From Marinobacter zhanjiangensis (GTDB lineage Bacteria > Pseudomonadota > Gammaproteobacteria > Pseudomonadales > Oleiphilaceae): DNA of 64,000 nt. The stretch spans positions 62,001-126,000 of the forward strand of contig NZ_BMXV01000007.1 in the NCBI RefSeq assembly GCF_014651935.1. The letters are read 5' to 3'. This document shows positions 60,050 through 64,000 of the stretch, in pieces (position 1 is the first letter of the stretch; each line of letters begins with the position of its first letter). The notes beneath the pieces are model-generated. The model made no database searches. It had not been told where the DNA came from and worked only from the letters and a program-made list of their open reading frames with translations. The translations under genes were made by a program, and so were the position numbers.

Positions 60050-62223
60050 CGGTTGAGCAGGCCGCGAAGGGCGTCCTTCACCTTGTCGCCGTCTTCTCCC
60101 TGCAGGCGTTCATCGATTTTCTCGCGGGCCTTCTCTTCAACCCTCTCACGTGCACGGTCGGTTTCTTCCTGCACCTTGGCGCGGGCTGCGTTTGCGGCAA
60201 TGTCCTTGAGCGTGTCGCGGAAGCGGGAGCCATCGAAGGAGCAGATTCCCGCAGGATCCTCGGCAAAATTGCCCCGGCATTCCACGGGAATAACGACATT
60301 CTCCACGTATTCCGTCACCCGGCAGGCTTCATCGCGATGGATCTCGCCGACGATGCGCAGGCCAGCCTCGTAGTCGATTTCAGAGGCGGCCATGTCCACG
60401 GTGCCATTGCCTTCCAGGCGCATGCCGGCCAGAGCTGCCACCAGGCTGGTGTTGTTCAGGGTGTTGCCGTTGATGTCGAGGGTGCCCTGCATGTCGTTGA
60501 ACGGCGTTGTCTGCCCCCAGTCGTCGGTTGTCAACTCCTCCTGATTGACCAGTGCAATTCCCCGGCAGGCCATGCGCGTAAGGTTCATGCGGGTGAACTG
60601 GCCTTCCGCCAGGTTGAAGGTGACTTCGCCGTCGGCGCTCTCGCGCAGTATCGAGATACGGTTGCCCCGGGTGTTGGCGTTGATATTGACGTTTGCGGCA
60701 CCGGCCAGCATGTCCAGTTCCGCCAGGTCCTGCAGCAGGGGCTGGGTTTCGACATCGGAAACCCGGGCTTGCAGGCGCCAGGTGGGGTCGTCGGAACGTG
60801 CGTCGATATTGACGTCGGACTGGAAGCCGCCGCCGTAAAGGTTGCCGCTGAAATTACTGAGGCTTAACTGTCCACCGGACGCATCAATGGCCGTATTGAT
60901 GTTGGTGATGGTCAGGTTGCTGATAATCAGCTCGCCCAGACCCAGATCGATGTCCAGATCGAGGCCGCGCAACGTCTCCAGGGGCAGAAGGTCGCCCTCT
61001 GCGCCAGCCGTTGCCGGTGCATCGCCGGAGGATTCCTGGCTGCCTTCCTCTGCGGGCGGCGGCAGATAGCGGTCGGCATTCAGTGCATCGCCATCAAGCT
61101 GGAAGGAGAAGGCGCCGCTCTCGATGTTGTACCGCGCTCCGCCGGTGAATGTGGTGTCATCCAGCACCATCTTCAGTTCGGACAACTCTGCCACACCGGC
61201 CGGACCGGTCAGCTTGGTGCTCAGCGACAGGCTGTTGAGCACCTCCGGATCGGTGGTCTGGATTTCTTCCGCCCCCAGGGTGCTCATCAGCTCCCGTAGT
61301 GAAAACTCTGCCACTTCAAGGTTGCCGGAGACCTGGGGTTGCGCACCGAAACCTTCCACGTTCAGGTTGGTGGTGATCTCCAGGTTGGCCAGTGTGGCCC
61401 GGAAGTCTTCCAGGCTGGCAGTCTCGTTTTCAAGGTTGGCGGTTGCACTACCATTAATGCGGGCCTGAATGGTTTTGTCGTCAAAGGGTTCGCCTGATAG
61501 CCCGAACTTGGCATCCAGCCCACTGACGGCGAACTGGTTGAGGGCCTCGTTAGCGGTCAGGCGCATGGTGATATCGCCGTCCACACCCATGTTTGGCTGA
61601 CTGGTGTTCACCAGGAAGCCCACCTCCAGCGGGAACTCGGAGCCCAGAGCAATCTGGCTGGCCAGTACGCGGAAGTTCTGGAGCACAATGGACTGCCCGG
61701 TGGCCTGATCCTCATACTGCACACTGGCATCGGTGATCCGGACTTCCTCCACGGCAAAGGCGAGCACATCGCTGGCAGGCTCACCGTCTTCGTCAGTCTG
61801 CTGCTCGGCCGCGTCATCGGCTGTCGGCGTCTCCCCTTCGGGCAGGATGCGGGTCCAGTTGCCGGTACCGTCCTCGGACACGACAAGGCGGGCATCAAGT
61901 CCATCGAGCACAAAGGTATGCACCTGCGGCGACATGCTGATCAGCGACCAGAAGTCGACCCGGGCGACCAGCTGTCGGAGGGCGACAAAGCGCTCGCCCT
62001 CGAGAGTTGCTTCCACCTCATTCAGCTCCAGCCCGAGGGGGAAGATGGACCAGCTGATGTCACCGGACAACTCGAGGTCCAGGTTTGTCTTCTGTTCGAC
62101 TACCCGTTCAATTTGCGGTTTGTAGGTGTTCGGATCAATCGCGAAGATGGCGATCGCGACAGCAGCCGCCGCCAGAACGATCAGGCCGATTACGGTGAAA
62201 ATAACGTAGCGAACAGCTTTCAT
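60046..62223 (-). CDS. asmA: AsmA family protein
   Basis: 725 residues. An N-terminal membrane anchor (YVIFTVIGLIVLAAAAVAIA), then AsmA motifs (IDPNTYKPQIERVVEQKTNL, SGDISWSIFPLGLELNEVEA), a long beta-rich periplasmic body and the AsmA C-terminal domain (LRGLDLDIDLGLGELIISNL; MNLTRMACRGIALVNQEEL). The C-terminus is a charged helical tail. AsmA-like proteins are thought to bridge the periplasm in phospholipid transport. It is the first gene of asmA-mutY-yggX. Confidence 0.92.
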   Translation of the reverse strand: MKAVRYVIFTVIGLIVLAAAAVAIAIFAIDPNTYKPQIERVVEQKTNLDLELSGDISWSIFPLGLELNEVEATLEGERFVALRQLVARVDFWSLISMSPQVHTFVLDGLDARLVVSEDGTGNWTRILPEGETPTADDAAEQQTDEDGEPASDVLAFAVEEVRITDASVQYEDQATGQSIVLQNFRVLASQIALGSEFPLEVGFLVNTSQPNMGVDGDITMRLTANEALNQFAVSGLDAKFGLSGEPFDDKTIQARINGSATANLENETASLEDFRATLANLEITTNLNVEGFGAQPQVSGNLEVAEFSLRELMSTLGAEEIQTTDPEVLNSLSLSTKLTGPAGVAELSELKMVLDDTTFTGGARYNIESGAFSFQLDGDALNADRYLPPPAEEGSQESSGDAPATAGAEGDLLPLETLRGLDLDIDLGLGELIISNLTITNINTAIDASGGQLSLSNFSGNLYGGGFQSDVNIDARSDDPTWRLQARVSDVETQPLLQDLAELDMLAGAANVNINANTRGNRISILRESADGEVTFNLAEGQFTRMNLTRMACRGIALVNQEELTTDDWGQTTPFNDMQGTLDINGNTLNNTSLVAALAGMRLEGNGTVDMAASEIDYEAGLRIVGEIHRDEACRVTEYVENVVIPVECRGNFAEDPAGICSFDGSRFRDTLKDIAANAARAKVQEETDRARERVEEKAREKIDERLQGEDGDKVKDALRGLLNR

Positions 62224-62423
62224 GACAAGAGGGTCCTTTCAGGTTACAACCTTTTCCGAAAGAGGCGGTGCCTGCTCGGCCAGCCTACTATCCAAGCCTA
62301 ACGCACAGATTACAAAATAAAAGCGCCCCAAGTATGACAAAATGGCAGGGTTTCGCCACAATAGAGTGCTTACCGGCAGCCTATAACAAATGGCCGGAAG
62401 ACCGCTGATTGAAGGAGACAGGC

Positions 62424-62885
62424 GTGGCTTTTACCGTATCCATTGAAATGAATCGAGAGATCGAGCTGGCCGCTTCCTATGACGAGGCTTTTGCGCTGCT
62501 GTCTGACGTGCCGCGTTCCGTCAGCCATTTCCCCAAGGTCGACAAGCTGGTGGACCTGGGTGACAACGCCTACCGCTGGGAAATGGACAAGATCGGCGTC
62601 GACAAGTACTCCATCCAGACTGCCTACGCCTGCAAATACCACGCGGACAAGGAAACCGGCAAAGTGACCTGGGAGCCGGTGAAAGGTGAGGGCAATGGCC
62701 TGGTCCGGGGCAGCTGGACGCTGACCGCCGTGGACGACAACACCACTCGCGCCCGGTTCCATACCTCGGCGGAACTGACATTGCCACTGCCGGGGCTGCT
62801 CAAGCTGGCCATCAGCCCGGTGGTGAAGCACGAGTTCAACGGGCTGGTGGACACCTACATGAACAATCTGAAAAAGGCGTTCTGA
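62424..62885 (+). CDS. SRPBCC family protein (START-like fold)
   Basis: 153 residues. The start is GTG at 62424, six bases after AAGGAG. The pattern fits the polyketide cyclase/CoxG-type SRPBCC fold: an opening strand (VSIEMNREIELAASYDEAFA), a mid-strand (YACKYHADKETGKVTWEPV), LVRGSWTLTAVDDNTTRARF, and a long C-terminal helix (VVKHEFNGLVDTYMNNLKKA). Such folds bind hydrophobic ligands. No specific role can be given. It lies between divergent asmA and hisB. Confidence 0.72.
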   Translation: MAFTVSIEMNREIELAASYDEAFALLSDVPRSVSHFPKVDKLVDLGDNAYRWEMDKIGVDKYSIQTAYACKYHADKETGKVTWEPVKGEGNGLVRGSWTLTAVDDNTTRARFHTSAELTLPLPGLLKLAISPVVKHEFNGLVDTYMNNLKKAF

Positions 62886-62994
62886 AACGATGGCTGCTAT
62901 CGCCACCATAGCCCTGAAAACAGGACGCGACGGTGACGAACAGGTATAATCATCACCCGATTTTAACGCTTGCTTGTCAATTTCCGGAGTTTTC

Positions 62995-63588
62995 ATGGCC
63001 AATCGCAAGGCTCGGGTAGAGCGCAACACCCTCGAAACCCAGATTACCGTCGAGATCGACCTGGACGGTACCGGCAAATCCAGTTTCGACACTGGAGTGC
63101 CCTTCCTGGAACACATGATGGACCAGATCGCCCGCCATGGCCTGGTAGACCTGACCATCAAGTCCACCGGCGATCTCCACATCGACGACCACCACACCGT
63201 GGAAGATGTTGGCATCACCCTGGGTCAGGCTTTCAAACAGGCCGTGGGCGACAAGAAAGGCATCCGCCGCTACGGCCATGCCTACGTGCCCCTGGATGAG
63301 GCCCTGTCACGTGTTGTAATCGACCTGTCCGGCCGCCCGGGCCTGATCATGGATGTACCCTACACCCGCGCCTCCGTGGGCGGTTTCGACGTCGACCTGT
63401 TCGCGGAATTCTTCCAGGGCTTCGTCAACCACTCCATGGTCACGCTGCACATCGACAACCTGAAGGGCAAGAACACCCACCACCAGATCGAAACCGTGTT
63501 CAAGGCCTTCGGTCGCGCCCTGCGCATGGCCATCGAAATGGACGAGCGCATGGCAGGCATTACACCGTCTACCAAAGGGTCGCTGTAA
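62995..63588 (+). CDS. hisB: Imidazoleglycerol-phosphate dehydratase HisB
   Basis: 197 residues, the monofunctional form without the phosphatase domain of enteric HisB. Metal-binding motifs: [39 protein letters not shown] and [20 protein letters not shown]. It carries out the sixth step of histidine synthesis. I chose the ATG at 62995 ([12 protein letters not shown]); an upstream in-frame start at 62974 lacks a better site. It is 34 bp before hisH. Confidence 0.97.
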   Translation: MANRKARVERNTLETQITVEIDLDGTGKSSFDTGVPFLEHMMDQIARHGLVDLTIKSTGDLHIDDHHTVEDVGITLGQAFKQAVGDKKGIRRYGHAYVPLDEALSRVVIDLSGRPGLIMDVPYTRASVGGFDVDLFAEFFQGFVNHSMVTLHIDNLKGKNTHHQIETVFKAFGRALRMAIEMDERMAGITPSTKGSL

Positions 63589-63622
63589 GCGGCCCTGACT
63601 ATTTGCAGGACAGCTCCCCATC

Positions 63623-64000
63623 ATGAATACCGTTGCCATCATTGACTACGGCATGGGAAACCTCCATTCCGCCCGCAAGGCCGTGGAGCATGTTGCCCCG
63701 GATACCCGGGTGCTGGTCACCGACAACGCCGACCAGATCCGCGAGGCGGACCGGGTCATCCTCCCTGGCGTGGGCGCCATCCGCGACTGCATGGCCGAAA
63801 TGCAACGCCTGGGCGTGGATGAACTGGTTCGCGAAGTCTCTGTTGACCGCCCGTTCCTGGGCATCTGCGTGGGCATGCAGGCACTGATGTCCCGCAGTGA
63901 AGAAAACGGCGGCGTCGACTGCATCAACCTGTTCGGCTCACAGGTACGCTTCTTCGGCGACAACCTCACTGAAAACGGTGAACGCCTGAAAGTCCCCCAC
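63623..64000 (+). CDS. hisH: Imidazole glycerol phosphate synthase subunit HisH, 3' end beyond window
   Basis: The first 126 codons are present. Glutamine amidotransferase class [34 protein letters not shown] and the nucleophile Cys in [12 protein letters not shown]. It supplies ammonia to HisF. Its place after hisB matches the Pseudomonas-type hisBHAF order; hisA and hisF should follow outside the window. Confidence 0.96.
   Translation, partial: MNTVAIIDYGMGNLHSARKAVEHVAPDTRVLVTDNADQIREADRVILPGVGAIRDCMAEMQRLGVDELVREVSVDRPFLGICVGMQALMSRSEENGGVDCINLFGSQVRFFGDNLTENGERLKVPH

Overview
The window looks like a chromosomal segment of a marine gammaproteobacterium close to Marinobacter and the Pseudomonas/Alteromonas side of the class. 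This is inferred from gene order (secG, tRNA-Leu, rimP-nusA-infB-rbfA-truB-rpsO-pnp; asmA-mutY-yggX-tRNA-Phe next to hisB-hisH; an AST arginine pathway beside an arginine-type ABC transporter), from the protein sequences, and from dispersed palindromic repeats. No phage, transposase, CRISPR array or plasmid gene was found.

Region 1 (1-11,300) is the accessory part. It holds three PEP-CTERM proteins (one cut by the window edge), an exosortase with a fused EpsI domain, the TPR lipoprotein PrsT, a polysaccharide flippase, and a large PA14/calcium-repeat/fibronectin lipoprotein. Together these form an exosortase protein-sorting and exopolysaccharide locus. Two of the PEP-CTERM genes have sigma-54-type -24/-12 promoters, and each has its own terminator.

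Region 2 (11,350-28,000) is housekeeping: yhbY and rlmE diverge, then ftsH, folP, glmM, tpiA, secG, tRNA-Leu(GAG) and the rimP-to-pnp translation/RNA operon. The folP-glmM gap holds a nested inverted repeat ending in five 10-bp tandem copies. The tRNA-Leu-rimP gap holds a good sigma-70 promoter followed by several hairpins and two terminators, a candidate small RNA or attenuator.

Region 3 (27,900-37,300) has a lysine 2,3-aminomutase-like radical SAM gene, aceE-aceF (pyruvate dehydrogenase, with unusually charged E2 linkers), a DcaP-like porin and an exonuclease/GIY-YIG fusion nuclease.

Region 4 (37,300-47,300) is arginine catabolism: argD/astC, astA, astD and astB on the plus strand, converging on an operon of ABC transporter genes that ends with astE. 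All five AST enzymes are present, split between two converging transcription units. Two related palindromic repeat elements sit in the gaps.

Region 5 (47,500-58,500) has glcDEF (glycolate oxidase), a DUF883 plus holin-superfamily membrane pair, a 35-residue membrane protein gene, a secreted alpha/beta hydrolase, two uncharacterised envelope proteins, dgkA, a Bcr/CflA exporter, a 51-residue basic protein resembling the ribosome-rescue factor ArfA with a hairpin across its stop codon, and a DUF4124 protein.

Region 6 (58,450-64,000) has tRNA-Phe, yggX, mutY and asmA on the minus strand, then an SRPBCC protein and the start of the histidine operon (hisB, hisH cut by the window end).

The most notable observations are the ArfA-like gene with its stop-spanning hairpin, the structured promoter-bearing gap before rimP, the sigma-54 promoters of the PEP-CTERM genes, and the two repeat families. 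All function assignments rest on reading motifs and remembered family knowledge; no search was run.
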